Shown here in pieces: positions 31,799-40,374 of a stretch of DNA of 52,704 nucleotides (position 1 is its first letter; the number at the start of each line of letters is the position of its first letter). The notes beneath the pieces are model-generated. The model saw nothing but the letters and a program-made list of their open reading frames with translations, had not been told where the DNA came from and made no database searches. Source of the stretch: Treponema sp. UBA1793. Lineage in GTDB: Bacteria; Spirochaetota; Spirochaetia; Treponematales; Treponemataceae. Position numbers and translations under genes: made by a program. Location of the stretch: the NCBI GenBank assembly GCA_002314445.1, contig DCFX01000096.1, forward strand, positions 1-52,704, written 5' to 3'.

Positions 31799-32626
31799 AT
31801 GACGGCACAGAAAAAAATACATAAGGACATCCTGTATTTCGTTCTTTCAATTATTGCGGTTCTGGAAATCTCTCCTGTTGTAATTACACTGCTTAATTCG
31901 CTGCGGACGAATTCGGAAATAAAAACGGCCGCCATAGGCTTTCCGTCAGTACCGCAGTTTTCCAATTACCTCAAAGCATGGAATATCGGCGGATATGCGC
32001 AGGCGTTTCTGAACAGCCTTATCATCAGCTGTACGGCATCCTGCATAGTCCTTGCAGCATCGATTCTGTCAGGATATTTTCTTGCCAGAATAAAATGCCG
32101 GTTCACCAGACTGCTGCACGTCTATTACGGCTTCTCATTGTCCATTTCAACATTTTCATTTCTCGTTCCGTTGTATTTTTATTTTTCCAGAATGAATCTT
32201 GTTAACAGCAGATTGGGAATTATACTGATTTACACAGCGACAAACCTGCCGTTTAACATTATTCTGGCCGCTACGTTTATTTCAGAAATTCCAAGAACGC
32301 TGGACGAAGCTGCCATAATAGACGGCTGCAGCACATACCAGCTAATAGGGAAAATAATTTTTCCACTGGCAAAACCGCTCATTACAACCATACTGCTTAT
32401 TGTCTTCGTATCGACATGGAACGAATTTACACTTGCGAACACATTTCTGCAGCTGCCTGAAATAAAGACAGCAGCAACAAAATATGTGTTTTTCGTCGGG
32501 GAACGAGGCTCCGATTTATCACTCATTTATTCTGCAGGAATTATAACCATGATTCCTATTGTAGGTATATTTCTGCTTCTGCAGAATTATTTCATCGAAG
32601 GTTTGACTTCAGGAAGCATAAAATAA
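31799..32626 (+). CDS. CUT1 sugar ABC permease, MalG type
   Basis: A 275-residue permease with six predicted helices and the EAA loop LDEAAIIDGCSTYQLIGKII. The ATG at 31799 is preceded by GGAGG about 9 bases away and follows the previous stop by one base. The longer frame from 31733 overlaps the partner permease and is not used. With the two preceding genes it makes a complete binding-protein/permease set that needs an external ATPase. Confidence 0.87.
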   Translation: MTAQKKIHKDILYFVLSIIAVLEISPVVITLLNSLRTNSEIKTAAIGFPSVPQFSNYLKAWNIGGYAQAFLNSLIISCTASCIVLAASILSGYFLARIKCRFTRLLHVYYGFSLSISTFSFLVPLYFYFSRMNLVNSRLGIILIYTATNLPFNIILAATFISEIPRTLDEAAIIDGCSTYQLIGKIIFPLAKPLITTILLIVFVSTWNEFTLANTFLQLPEIKTAATKYVFFVGERGSDLSLIYSAGIITMIPIVGIFLLLQNYFIEGLTSGSIK

Positions 32627-32627
32627 T

Positions 32628-34760
32628 ATGACAACACAACAATCTGTCCCCTTTCTCCTTGACAACGAATACTTTCAGAAAACATATGCCGGATGGCTGG
32701 GCAAAATTATCGGAATACGCATGGGCTCTCCGATTGAAGGATGGCCCAACGAAAAAATCGAATCAACATACGGTAAAATTAACGGATACACTAAGGAATA
32801 CAATGACTACGCTGCCGACGATGACAGCAACGGCCCGCTGTTTTTTATCAGAGCACTTTTCGACTATCCGGAATCCGCCGTAAACGGCAGCGGACAGGAA
32901 ATGGCCGAAACATGGCTGAACTACGTCCCTGCTCACCATGGATTTTTCTGGTGGGGCGGATACGGAATCTCGACAGAAAACACCGCATATGACAACCTTG
33001 CTGCCGGCATACCCGCCCCCCTGAGCGGTTCAATTGCGTTGAACGGAAAAACATGTGCCGAACAGATAGGAGGACAGATATTCATCGACTCATGGGGATT
33101 TGTATTTCCTGCCGCCCCTCAGAAAGCTGCTGCTGCTGCACGCAGCATGATACAGGTGTCGCACGACGGTAACGCCCTGTACGGCGGAATGTTTATTGCT
33201 GCATGCATCAGTGCAGCGTATAAAGCCTGTTCCGTTGATGAAATCATAGATAAAGCACTTAATACCATACCTGCAGACTGTCTGTATGCAAAAGTAGTAG
33301 CCGATATCAGGCGGTTTTACCGTGCAGACGCAGAAAAAAACTGGAAAAACTGTTTCCGGTATGTGCAGCAGAACTATGGATACGATAAATTCACCGGAAA
33401 CTGCCATATCATTCCGAATGCGGCAGTCATTATTCTGTCGCTTCTGTACGGAAACGGCAGTTTCAGGGAATCACTTTCTATCTGCAACACGTGCGGATGG
33501 GACACGGACTGCAATGCGGGAAACACCGGCGCCATTCTCGGTGTTTTCTGCGGAACTGATAAAATTGACGATGATCTCATCCGCCCGATTAAGGACCTTC
33601 TGATTGCATCAAGCGTTATCGGAAACCTGAATATTACCACGGTAAGCGCGTCGGCACAGTTCTTCTGCACCCTTGGCTGCCGGCAGGCACACGTCCCGCT
33701 TCCGGCTGTCTGGCAGGACAGGGATATAACAGACGGCAGTGTAATCCACTTCGATTTCAAAAAATCAACAGGGGCGTTCAGAAGCAGCGACTCATGCGTA
33801 CAGATTTCCAATTCGGAAGAACCGGTCGTTCCCGGACATCGTTCACTGCTGCTTGAGAAAGGCAACGGGAACGGATTCAGCATATTCTATAAAACGTATT
33901 ACAGTCCCGACGATCTGGAAGACTCCCGCTACGATCCGTCGTTTACGCCGGTGGTATTCCCGGGACAGACAATCAGCGCGGTACTGAAAAATACGGGGAA
34001 CGATGCCGTATCCCTCTCTCTCTTTGCATCAGATAAACATACCGGGGAGACATTTGTGTCTTCCGTAAAAAATATACGTGCAGGGGAAATGACCGGTATC
34101 AGTTATCAGATTCCGGGAGGGACAGACGCACTTATCGGAACTGTGGGGCTGCAAATAACTTCTGCACAGGGAAATGGACAACGCATACTCCTTGACAACC
34201 TTACCATAAGCGGAAAGCCCGATTACAAAATAGATTTTTCAAAAGAAAAGGTTGAATATTATAAAACCGGCGGCGCGGGCATTCACCGTGAATTAGGATG
34301 CTGCACTGTTTCCAAAGGATTATGGGACTACGAAGACGGCAGCCTTACCGGAAGCTGTGCAGATACCGGTGAACTGCTGACCGGATATTATTACGGAAAA
34401 GACTACCGGTACAGCTGCCTTGTCACACCAGTCTCAGGAGAGTACCACTTTATAAATTTCAGAGTACAGGGTCTGGCCCGCAGTTACGCGTTCGGGTTCT
34501 ATGAAGGGAATACAATCGCACTGCTGAAAAAGAAAATCACCAGCTCTGTTCTGGCCAGAAAAGAATTTATCCGTGAGGAAGGAAAAGAATACTGTTTTTC
34601 CGTGCTTGTAAACGGAGGCTGCATAAAAGCGTACGTCGACGGTAAACTGGTGTTTGAGTTTACCGATCCTGCTCCCTATCAGTACGGGCAGATCGGCATG
34701 ACCGTCTGCCGCGGCAGCCGCTGCCGCTTCCGTGATGTTGAAATACGGCCTGTAAACTAA
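32628..34760 (+). CDS. ADP-ribosylglycohydrolase-fold enzyme with C-terminal lectin-like domain
   Basis: A 710-residue cytoplasmic protein without signal peptide. Residues 1-350 form an ADP-ribosylglycohydrolase fold; metal-binding acidic motifs are AADDDSNG (about 62-69), QVSHDGNALYGG and GWDTDCNAGNTGA (about 289-301). The C-terminal 200 residues resemble a concanavalin-like sugar-binding domain (VLVNGGCIKAYVDGKLVFEF). Its place right after a sugar importer, two bases from the permease stop, suggests hydrolysis of an imported glycoside rather than protein ADP-ribose removal; YegU of E. coli offers a loose parallel. The substrate is unknown. A strong terminator follows. Confidence 0.78.
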   Translation: MTTQQSVPFLLDNEYFQKTYAGWLGKIIGIRMGSPIEGWPNEKIESTYGKINGYTKEYNDYAADDDSNGPLFFIRALFDYPESAVNGSGQEMAETWLNYVPAHHGFFWWGGYGISTENTAYDNLAAGIPAPLSGSIALNGKTCAEQIGGQIFIDSWGFVFPAAPQKAAAAARSMIQVSHDGNALYGGMFIAACISAAYKACSVDEIIDKALNTIPADCLYAKVVADIRRFYRADAEKNWKNCFRYVQQNYGYDKFTGNCHIIPNAAVIILSLLYGNGSFRESLSICNTCGWDTDCNAGNTGAILGVFCGTDKIDDDLIRPIKDLLIASSVIGNLNITTVSASAQFFCTLGCRQAHVPLPAVWQDRDITDGSVIHFDFKKSTGAFRSSDSCVQISNSEEPVVPGHRSLLLEKGNGNGFSIFYKTYYSPDDLEDSRYDPSFTPVVFPGQTISAVLKNTGNDAVSLSLFASDKHTGETFVSSVKNIRAGEMTGISYQIPGGTDALIGTVGLQITSAQGNGQRILLDNLTISGKPDYKIDFSKEKVEYYKTGGAGIHRELGCCTVSKGLWDYEDGSLTGSCADTGELLTGYYYGKDYRYSCLVTPVSGEYHFINFRVQGLARSYAFGFYEGNTIALLKKKITSSVLARKEFIREEGKEYCFSVLVNGGCIKAYVDGKLVFEFTDPAPYQYGQIGMTVCRGSRCRFRDVEIRPVN

Positions 34761-34806
34761 AACTGTACCTTCCTTTTGCTGCTGACTTAATTTTTTTTAC
34801 TTTTTT

Positions 34807-34856
34807 AAGCCACACACAAACGGTATATGCCGTCTGTGTGCGGCTTATTTTTTTTT
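34807..34856 (+). terminator. Intrinsic terminator of the second CUT1 operon
   Basis: A stem of AAGCC with GGCTT and CACACA with TGTGTG (one mismatch between them), capped by ACGG/CCGT, is followed by a long T-run at 34848-34856. It separates the operon from the two-component cluster. Confidence 0.88.
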
Positions 34857-34876
34857 CCCACATTTTTTAATTATAT

Positions 34877-34899
34877 GCTATACTAATCCACATGTGGAT
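34877..34899 (+). promoter_or_regulatory. Extended -10 promoter and palindrome before the sensor operon
   Basis: TGCTATACT gives an extended -10 with its hexamer at 34879-34884. Two bases later comes a perfect 14-base palindrome ATCCACATGTGGAT (34886-34899) over the predicted transcription start, a good candidate operator for a repressor not identified here. Confidence 0.6.
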
Positions 34900-34921
34900 A
34901 CAGGTGATTTCCGGAACCTGC

Positions 34922-34944
34922 ATTTAAAAACGCAGTTTTTAAAT
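34922..34944 (+). other. Leader hairpin of the sensor operon
   Basis: Perfect 10-base arms ATTTAAAAAC and GTTTTTAAAT around GCA, within the predicted 5' leader and 31 bases before the first start codon. AT-rich, without a T-run; it may affect mRNA stability. Confidence 0.45.
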
Positions 34945-34975
34945 AATCTTTCTATAAAGTAAAGTATGGAAGGAA

Positions 34976-35962
34976 ATGTTCATTTTTAAATCTAGACAAA
35001 AAAAGATACTTATCAATTTTATCCTGTTTTCAGCCGCTATATTAGTATCACTGCTTGTATTCTATGTTGTCCTAAACAAACCTGTCGACAAAAATCATCT
35101 TCCGAGGAAGTTCGGAGCAACATACATGACTATGGATAATGAGTTTTTTGAAATTTTAAATACATCAATTCAGGATGTCATCGATTCAAACGGTGATCAG
35201 CTTATTACACGGGATCCCGCTCAGAATCAGACAAAGCAGAACGAACAGATACTGGACATGCTGGCCATGAAAGTGGATTTGATTTTTATAAATCCCGTCG
35301 ACTGGACCAGAATAACACCGGCTCTGGATGCCTGCAGAAAACAGGACGTTCCGTACATATTTGTCGACACAAATGCACTCTCAGACAACTATGCAGTAAG
35401 CGTTATCATGTCGGACAATTATGAAGCCGGCGTTCAAATAGGAAAAGATATCATGTCAAAAAGAAGCAGCGCTCAGATTGCCCTTCTGTATAACAAGGAC
35501 ATCATATCAATGGCTCAGCGTGTACAGGGACTCCTTGATACACTGAATGCCGCATCATTTCATTACAGGATTTCATATCAATGTGAAGACACTTCAATGC
35601 TTCTTCAATCCATGATAGCCATGCAGACTTACCTGGAGCTGCAAAAATATACAAAGTCTGACGTAGTATTCGGTGCAAACGATCCTACTGCACTTGGTGC
35701 TCTGGCCGCCCTCCAGAAAGCCGGTCTTTTGTCCGGAATTCTGCTGTACGGGGTGGACGGCTCGCCTTCCGGTAAGGCTATGATTCACGAAGGACATATG
35801 GAGGGTACTTCGGCTCAATTTCCGCAGATAATGGGCCGGACTGCAGCGGAAAATGCCTACAACTATCTTGAAGGCAGAAAGATAGATAAAAAAATCCTTA
35901 TTCCTGTAACCTTAATAACAAAAAAGAATATTGAAAAATTCGATATGCTGGGCTGGCAGTAA
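34976..35962 (+). CDS. Membrane-anchored sugar-binding sensor protein (RbsB-like)
   Basis: A 328-residue protein. One uncleaved N-terminal helix (about residues 12-33) anchors an RbsB/XylF-type periplasmic sugar-binding domain. It is clearly paralogous to the transporter binding protein at 39298: GANDPTALGALAALQKAG and YGVDGSPSGKAM here match GGNDPTALGALAAANAAG and YGVDGSPDIKKE there, and both end with GWQ. It is the first gene of an operon with a histidine kinase (TAATG overlap) and a response regulator. It probably reports periplasmic sugar to the kinase, as described for XylFII with LytS in Clostridium. GGAAGGA lies very close to the ATG. Confidence 0.87.
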   Translation: MFIFKSRQKKILINFILFSAAILVSLLVFYVVLNKPVDKNHLPRKFGATYMTMDNEFFEILNTSIQDVIDSNGDQLITRDPAQNQTKQNEQILDMLAMKVDLIFINPVDWTRITPALDACRKQDVPYIFVDTNALSDNYAVSVIMSDNYEAGVQIGKDIMSKRSSAQIALLYNKDIISMAQRVQGLLDTLNAASFHYRISYQCEDTSMLLQSMIAMQTYLELQKYTKSDVVFGANDPTALGALAALQKAGLLSGILLYGVDGSPSGKAMIHEGHMEGTSAQFPQIMGRTAAENAYNYLEGRKIDKKILIPVTLITKKNIEKFDMLGWQ

Positions 35963-37275
35963 TGGGCAATATAACCATAAAAAAAATACGGGACAGTATG
36001 CTCTGCATAAATATTATCGCGTGTCTGTTCATCATGCTTGTCATACTGAAAACGTCCAGGACAATATGCATATATCAGGAAGCCGTTGATTTTTTCAACT
36101 CTATAGAAAAAATCCCCATAAAACCGGACAGCACGTTCATTTTGAGCATTCTGATTTGTACCGGATTTATTGTAACACACTGCATACGACAGTTTGTCTT
36201 TATTAATAATAAAGTATCCGTATACAGTACGTTATTCGCAGACATCATTCTCAACATATGCATGCTCAAAGTTACGGACTGCAACTATAACGGATTCATC
36301 CTGTGGCTGCTGGCAAACTGTATTTATTACGTCGAAAATAAATGGAAATATTTCGCGATGATTGCGGGAATATTTTTATTTGTATTTTCAAGCTATGATT
36401 TGATTACCATTTATTATCCGCTCTTTTCAATAAGAAATTATATATCGTTTTATTCAAAAAGCACTCAGAATCTGCTGCTGTTCATATATTATGGTTTATC
36501 ATCAGTGAATCTAATCTGCTTTTTACTATTCTGCATAAATGTCATTCAGAAACAGCGCGGCATAATTGCCGTCATACACAGGTTGTATAAAAAGCTCCGG
36601 AACGCAAATACCAAACTGCAGGAATATGCCGATATAAAGGAAAAAATGGGTCAAATGAAGGAACGCAACCGCCTGACTATGGAGATACACGATACGCTGG
36701 GCCATTCGCTTACGGGAATTTCCGTCGGAGTTGATACATGCATCGCTATCATGGACAAAAATCCGGAAAAAGCAAAGGAACAGCTGCAGGTAATATCAAG
36801 CGTTGCAAAAGACGGAATAGACGATATACGGCGTTCCGTCAGCATGCTTAAAACAGATGAACTTGACAGTGTAAACTTTGAAGACACTATCCGGAACATG
36901 CTTGAAAAAATAAAAAAGGCCACAGGAATCAAAATTGTATTTGCATGCAATACCAGGTTGAACCTTGCAAAGGACGAACAAAATGCGGTATTCCGTGTTA
37001 TTCAGGAAAGCGTGACAAATGCAATACGGCACGGAGAAGCATCCAGAATAGTGATAACACTGCTGGAAAAAAATAACAATTTCGATATAACAATTTCCGA
37101 CAACGGCAAAGGATGCACCCAGCTGAAGTACGGATTCGGTTTAAGCCATATGCAGGAACGTGTAAAAATGCTTCAGGGAAATATCGAATTTAAATCCGAC
37201 AGAGGTTTTACAGTGCATGCCCTGATACCATTGCGGGAGAAAACTCAAAATGATAAAAATCCTGATTGCCGATGA
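35962..37275 (+). CDS. NarL-type sensor histidine kinase with multi-helix membrane domain
   Basis: A 437-residue inner-membrane kinase. About six transmembrane helices fill residues 13-200, with short loops and no large periplasmic domain of its own. A HisKA_3 dimerisation region follows, with the phospho-accepting His in MEIHDTLGHSLTG, and then an HATPase domain (N-box VIQESVTNAIRHG, G-box DNGKGC). Lacking a sensor domain, it probably receives its signal from the anchored sugar-binding protein whose stop overlaps its start. It phosphorylates the regulator encoded next, with which it overlaps by 26 bases. Confidence 0.9.
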   Translation: MGNITIKKIRDSMLCINIIACLFIMLVILKTSRTICIYQEAVDFFNSIEKIPIKPDSTFILSILICTGFIVTHCIRQFVFINNKVSVYSTLFADIILNICMLKVTDCNYNGFILWLLANCIYYVENKWKYFAMIAGIFLFVFSSYDLITIYYPLFSIRNYISFYSKSTQNLLLFIYYGLSSVNLICFLLFCINVIQKQRGIIAVIHRLYKKLRNANTKLQEYADIKEKMGQMKERNRLTMEIHDTLGHSLTGISVGVDTCIAIMDKNPEKAKEQLQVISSVAKDGIDDIRRSVSMLKTDELDSVNFEDTIRNMLEKIKKATGIKIVFACNTRLNLAKDEQNAVFRVIQESVTNAIRHGEASRIVITLLEKNNNFDITISDNGKGCTQLKYGFGLSHMQERVKMLQGNIEFKSDRGFTVHALIPLREKTQNDKNPDCR

Positions 37276-37906
37276 TCAACAATTAATCAGAGAAAGCCTG
37301 AAGCTGTGGCTGGAAAGCAAAGATGAATTTCTGGTCACGGGAATGGCAGGTGACGGACTTGCCGTCTTAGACTGCATACGGAAGACTGTTCCGGATATTA
37401 TCCTGATGGACATACGGATGCCGAAACTGGACGGTGTCCAATGCACAAAGGCCATAAAGCAGGAACATCCGGAAATAAAAATAATCATTCTGACGACGTT
37501 CGATGACGACGAATATGTATACAACGCTTTAAAATACGGAGCAAGCGGCTATCTGCTTAAAGGTATAGCGCTGGATGATTTATGCAGTGCCATAAAAACC
37601 GTATACAGCGGCCAGGCAATGATAAATCCCGACATAGCGTCAACAGTCCTGAAATTATTTTACAAAATGGCAAACGAAGGATTTACACTGTCCGTAAATA
37701 AAAAAAAGGCGGATGAGCTGACTGCAACCGAATGGAAAATTGTCCGTGAAGTCGAAAAAGGCGCATCAAACAGAGAAATCTCACAGACACTTAATCTTTC
37801 CGAAGGTACCGTCAGAAATTATCTGAGCACTATCCTGGACAAACTTGGTCTGCGCGACAGGACTCAGTTGGCCATATGGGCCGTCCAAATGTCGCTGGAG
37901 CCTTAG
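37250..37906 (+). CDS. NarL/LuxR-type response regulator
   Basis: A 218-residue regulator. The receiver domain (1-120) has the acidic pair Asp8/Asp9, phospho-acceptor Asp54 (IILMDIRMP) and the conserved Lys in YLLKG. A LuxR-type helix-turn-helix follows at about 155-215 (SNREISQTLNLSEGTVRNYL). It overlaps the kinase gene, which guarantees co-expression. The 25-base palindrome at 39210-39234, upstream of the importer-catabolic operon promoter, is its likely target (inference from position). Confidence 0.92.
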   Translation: MIKILIADDQQLIRESLKLWLESKDEFLVTGMAGDGLAVLDCIRKTVPDIILMDIRMPKLDGVQCTKAIKQEHPEIKIIILTTFDDDEYVYNALKYGASGYLLKGIALDDLCSAIKTVYSGQAMINPDIASTVLKLFYKMANEGFTLSVNKKKADELTATEWKIVREVEKGASNREISQTLNLSEGTVRNYLSTILDKLGLRDRTQLAIWAVQMSLEP

Positions 37907-37911
37907 ACCTT

Positions 37912-39207
37912 ATGAAACATCCGCGTTATTTTCTGTTCTGCTGTGTTATTTCAGCAGTTTTTATTTCCTCATGCAGGACAAAACCTGTTACGCTTGAGCT
38001 GGGCATGTTCACAGGAAGCAACTGGGGTGTGGCGGACAGCGACAGTTATTTTTTAATTGATAAGGCTATAGAAAAATTTGAGAAGGCGCATCCCGGCGTC
38101 CTGGTCCATTATTATTCAGGTATACGCAAAAACGATTATGAAGAATGGTTTTCGGAACAAGTGCTTCAGGGGAAAATGCCGGATGTTGCAATTATCATGG
38201 AGGACCAATTCGACAGGCTGGCTTCAATGGGCATTCTGAAAGAGCTGTCTCCGTTAATGTACGCCGACGGCAGAATAAAAAACTGGGAGTATTTCCCGAG
38301 CGCATGGGTTTCAGGGACATATCACGGTAAACAGTACGCCCTTCCCTATCAGACTGATTTTATGCTGATGGCCGTGAATAAAACACTGCTGGACAAGCAC
38401 GGAATTGCCATGCCGGAAAGAAACTGGACGTGGGACGATTTTTACACACTTTGTACAAAACTGACGGCAGACGAAAACGGAGATTCCGTAATAGATACAG
38501 CCGGAGTCTGTAATTATACATGGCAGGAAGCTGTCTACTCAAACGGTGCAAGGATATTCGACGAAGACGGGCGGCGTGTCTTTTTTTCGGATTCAAAAGT
38601 AATAGAGGCTGTCCGGTTCATGCAGCGGTTGTCGGCACTGTCAGGCGATACACTTTTTACACAGGCCGATTTTGATGCAGGAAAAGTTGCCTTTATGCCG
38701 TTGTCATTTACGAAATATCAGGCGTATGTCACCTATCCTTACAAAATAACAAAGGATGTGAACAATGAATGGCGCTGTGTAACCATGCCTGCCGGTTATT
38801 CCGGAAATAATATTTCGGAAATAGATACGCTGCTGATGGGAATAAGCTCATATACAAAACATGAAAAACTCGCATTTGATCTTCTTGAAACATTCACGCA
38901 CGATACTGAAATTCAGACAAGCCTGTTCCAATTGCAGCAGGGGGCGTCGGCACTCCGGATGGTGTCTGCATCAGACAGGGTAATGAGTATTCTTGAAGGC
39001 AAAACGGATAAAAACGACAAACAGTATTCAGGCGGCCTTCTGGCGGACATAATGGTAAAAGGAATTCTGCCTCCGAAATTCCATGAATATACAGACGATA
39101 TGGTATTGGTAGACAGTGCAATAAATAAAATAATAACAGAAAAAAAAGATGCTGAAAATTCATTAAAAGTTTTACAGCGTACGCTTCAGGTACGTATGGA
39201 AAAATGA
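37912..39207 (+). CDS. CUT1-type sugar-binding lipoprotein without permeases
   Basis: A 431-residue extracytoplasmic solute-binding protein of the MalE/UgpB class. The signal peptide ends in FISSC, a good spirochaete lipobox, so it is a lipoprotein. It starts five bases after the response-regulator stop, with GGAG 12 bases before the ATG; the frame from 37876 overlaps the regulator and is not used. No permease gene accompanies it. It may be an additional sensor input, feed the permeases at 30847-32626, or be a remnant of a lost importer. It differs in class from the RbsB-like proteins on either side. Confidence 0.85.
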   Translation: MKHPRYFLFCCVISAVFISSCRTKPVTLELGMFTGSNWGVADSDSYFLIDKAIEKFEKAHPGVLVHYYSGIRKNDYEEWFSEQVLQGKMPDVAIIMEDQFDRLASMGILKELSPLMYADGRIKNWEYFPSAWVSGTYHGKQYALPYQTDFMLMAVNKTLLDKHGIAMPERNWTWDDFYTLCTKLTADENGDSVIDTAGVCNYTWQEAVYSNGARIFDEDGRRVFFSDSKVIEAVRFMQRLSALSGDTLFTQADFDAGKVAFMPLSFTKYQAYVTYPYKITKDVNNEWRCVTMPAGYSGNNISEIDTLLMGISSYTKHEKLAFDLLETFTHDTEIQTSLFQLQQGASALRMVSASDRVMSILEGKTDKNDKQYSGGLLADIMVKGILPPKFHEYTDDMVLVDSAINKIITEKKDAENSLKVLQRTLQVRMEK

Positions 39208-39209
39208 CA

Positions 39210-39234
39210 TTTGTCATCAAAAAATGATGACAAA
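39210..39234. promoter_or_regulatory. Palindrome upstream of the importer-catabolic operon, likely activator site
   Basis: Perfect 10-base arms TTTGTCATCA (39210-39219) and TGATGACAAA (39225-39234) around five A. Centred about 53 bases before the predicted start, just upstream of the -35 box: the usual place for an activator. No T-run follows, so it is not a terminator of the gene before it. Confidence 0.7.
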
Positions 39235-39240
39235 CCTCAG

Positions 39241-39284
39241 TTGTGTCCTCAGACGGAAGATTTATACTTATTCCCATAAGTATA
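39241..39284 (+). promoter_or_regulatory. Promoter of the importer-catabolic operon with overlapping inverted repeat
   Basis: -35 TTGTGT (39241-39246), 16-base spacer, -10 TATACT (39263-39268). The -35 is poor, as expected for an activated promoter. TATACTTAT and ATAAGTATA (39263-39271 and 39276-39284) form a perfect 9-base inverted repeat over the -10 and start; it could be a repressor site or a leader hairpin just before AGGAGG. Confidence 0.6.
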
Positions 39285-39297
39285 CAGGAGGACGCGT

Positions 39298-40257
39298 ATG
39301 AAAAAAATCATAAGCACATTACTGGTGTTGACTCTTGCCGCAGGCACAATGTTTGCCGCTCCAAAAGGGTCAAAGAAAACAGCAGACACAGGAGCTGAAA
39401 AACACTACAAATTCGGCTTCACCTGCATGGATCAGTCGAATCCCTTTTTCGTTCTGATTGAAAAGACTATCCGGCAGGAAGTTGAAGCACGTGGCGATCA
39501 GCTTATTTCCGTCGATCCCGCAAACAACGTCACGCGGCAGATTCAGCAGGTGGAAGATGTCATAGCACAAAGAATCAACGGCATCTTCCTTAATCCGGCG
39601 GAAGCGGAAGGTATTATTCCTGCGCTCGATGAATTAAAAGCCGCAAAAATTCCTATTGTTAATTTTGACACGGAAGTCGCGGATATGAGTTATGTTGCGA
39701 CATATACGGGATCTGACAATTACAATGCAGGAAAAGTCTGCGGCCTTGATCTTGTTAAAAAATGCCCGAAAGGCGGTAACATTATAGTCCTTGACTCACC
39801 TACCATGAATTCCGTTGTTGACAGGACAAACGGCTTCCTTGATGCAGTCAAGGGACATAATTTTACTATTGTATCGCAGCAGGACGCAAAAGGAAACCTG
39901 CAGGTTTCCATGGGAATTGCAGAAGATCTTCTTCAGGCACACCCTGATGTAGTAGCCATCTTCGGCGGAAATGATCCTACCGCCCTCGGTGCGCTTGCCG
40001 CTGCAAATGCCGCAGGCATTAAAAATACAAAAATCTATGGTGTCGACGGTTCCCCGGATATTAAAAAAGAACTTGCCAGCAGCAAATCTTTAATAGAGGG
40101 AACAGGAGCACAGTCACCTGTCAACATTGCAAAAAAATCAGTTGAGCTCATGTACAAAATCATGAAGGGTGAAAAAGTTGAAGCCCGCTATCCGGTGCAG
40201 ACATTCCTTATCACAAAAGACAATGTCAGCAAATACGGCACAACCGGCTGGCAATAA
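39298..40257 (+). CDS. CUT2 (ribose-type) sugar-binding protein
   Basis: A 319-residue periplasmic binding protein of the RbsB class. The signal peptide is about 20 residues (ending MFA before APKG) without lipobox. It is the substrate-capturing part of the importer formed with the ATPase and permease genes that follow. Ligand-pocket stretches such as NPFFVLIEKTI, FDTEVADMSY and FGGNDPTALGALAA are closely similar to those of the anchored sensor protein at 34976. AGGAGG lies 6 bases before the ATG. A terminator-like hairpin follows, which would give extra copies of this protein relative to the membrane parts. Confidence 0.92.
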   Translation: MKKIISTLLVLTLAAGTMFAAPKGSKKTADTGAEKHYKFGFTCMDQSNPFFVLIEKTIRQEVEARGDQLISVDPANNVTRQIQQVEDVIAQRINGIFLNPAEAEGIIPALDELKAAKIPIVNFDTEVADMSYVATYTGSDNYNAGKVCGLDLVKKCPKGGNIIVLDSPTMNSVVDRTNGFLDAVKGHNFTIVSQQDAKGNLQVSMGIAEDLLQAHPDVVAIFGGNDPTALGALAAANAAGIKNTKIYGVDGSPDIKKELASSKSLIEGTGAQSPVNIAKKSVELMYKIMKGEKVEARYPVQTFLITKDNVSKYGTTGWQ

Positions 40258-40268
40258 TCGTACGGGAG

Positions 40269-40296
40269 TGTCCAAAAGTTCGTTTTGGACATTTTT
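40269..40296 (+). terminator. Intercistronic terminator/attenuator after the binding-protein gene
   Basis: A perfect 9-base stem (TGTCCAAAA with TTTTGGACA, loop GTTCG) followed by five T. Partial termination here would raise binding-protein expression over the downstream genes. Confidence 0.75.
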
Positions 40297-40300
40297 CAAA

Positions 40301-40340
40301 CACGGAAGGCTGTCCCGCAAGTAAAACTTCCGTGACAGCC
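40301..40340 (+). other. Alternative-hairpin element before the ATPase gene
   Basis: Two complementary pairs are interleaved: CACGGAAG (40301-40308) with CTTCCGTG (40327-40334), and GGCTGTC (40308-40314) with GACAGCC (40334-40340). They share bases and leave no connecting loops, so they are better read as mutually exclusive hairpins than as a pseudoknot. Such switching could tune read-through or translation of the ATPase gene. Confidence 0.5.
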
Positions 40341-40374
40341 CCTTCTCAGCCTTAACAAACAGCAGGTCTACCAT

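Noticed and set aside
39210..39234. Terminator of the lipoprotein gene at 37912-39207
   Set aside because: The arms are separated by an A-run and not followed by T residues; its position before a weak promoter fits a protein-binding site better.
40301..40340. H-type pseudoknot before the ATPase gene
   Set aside because: The two stems share terminal bases and leave zero-length connecting loops, which stems of 7-8 pairs cannot tolerate; mutually exclusive hairpins fit better.
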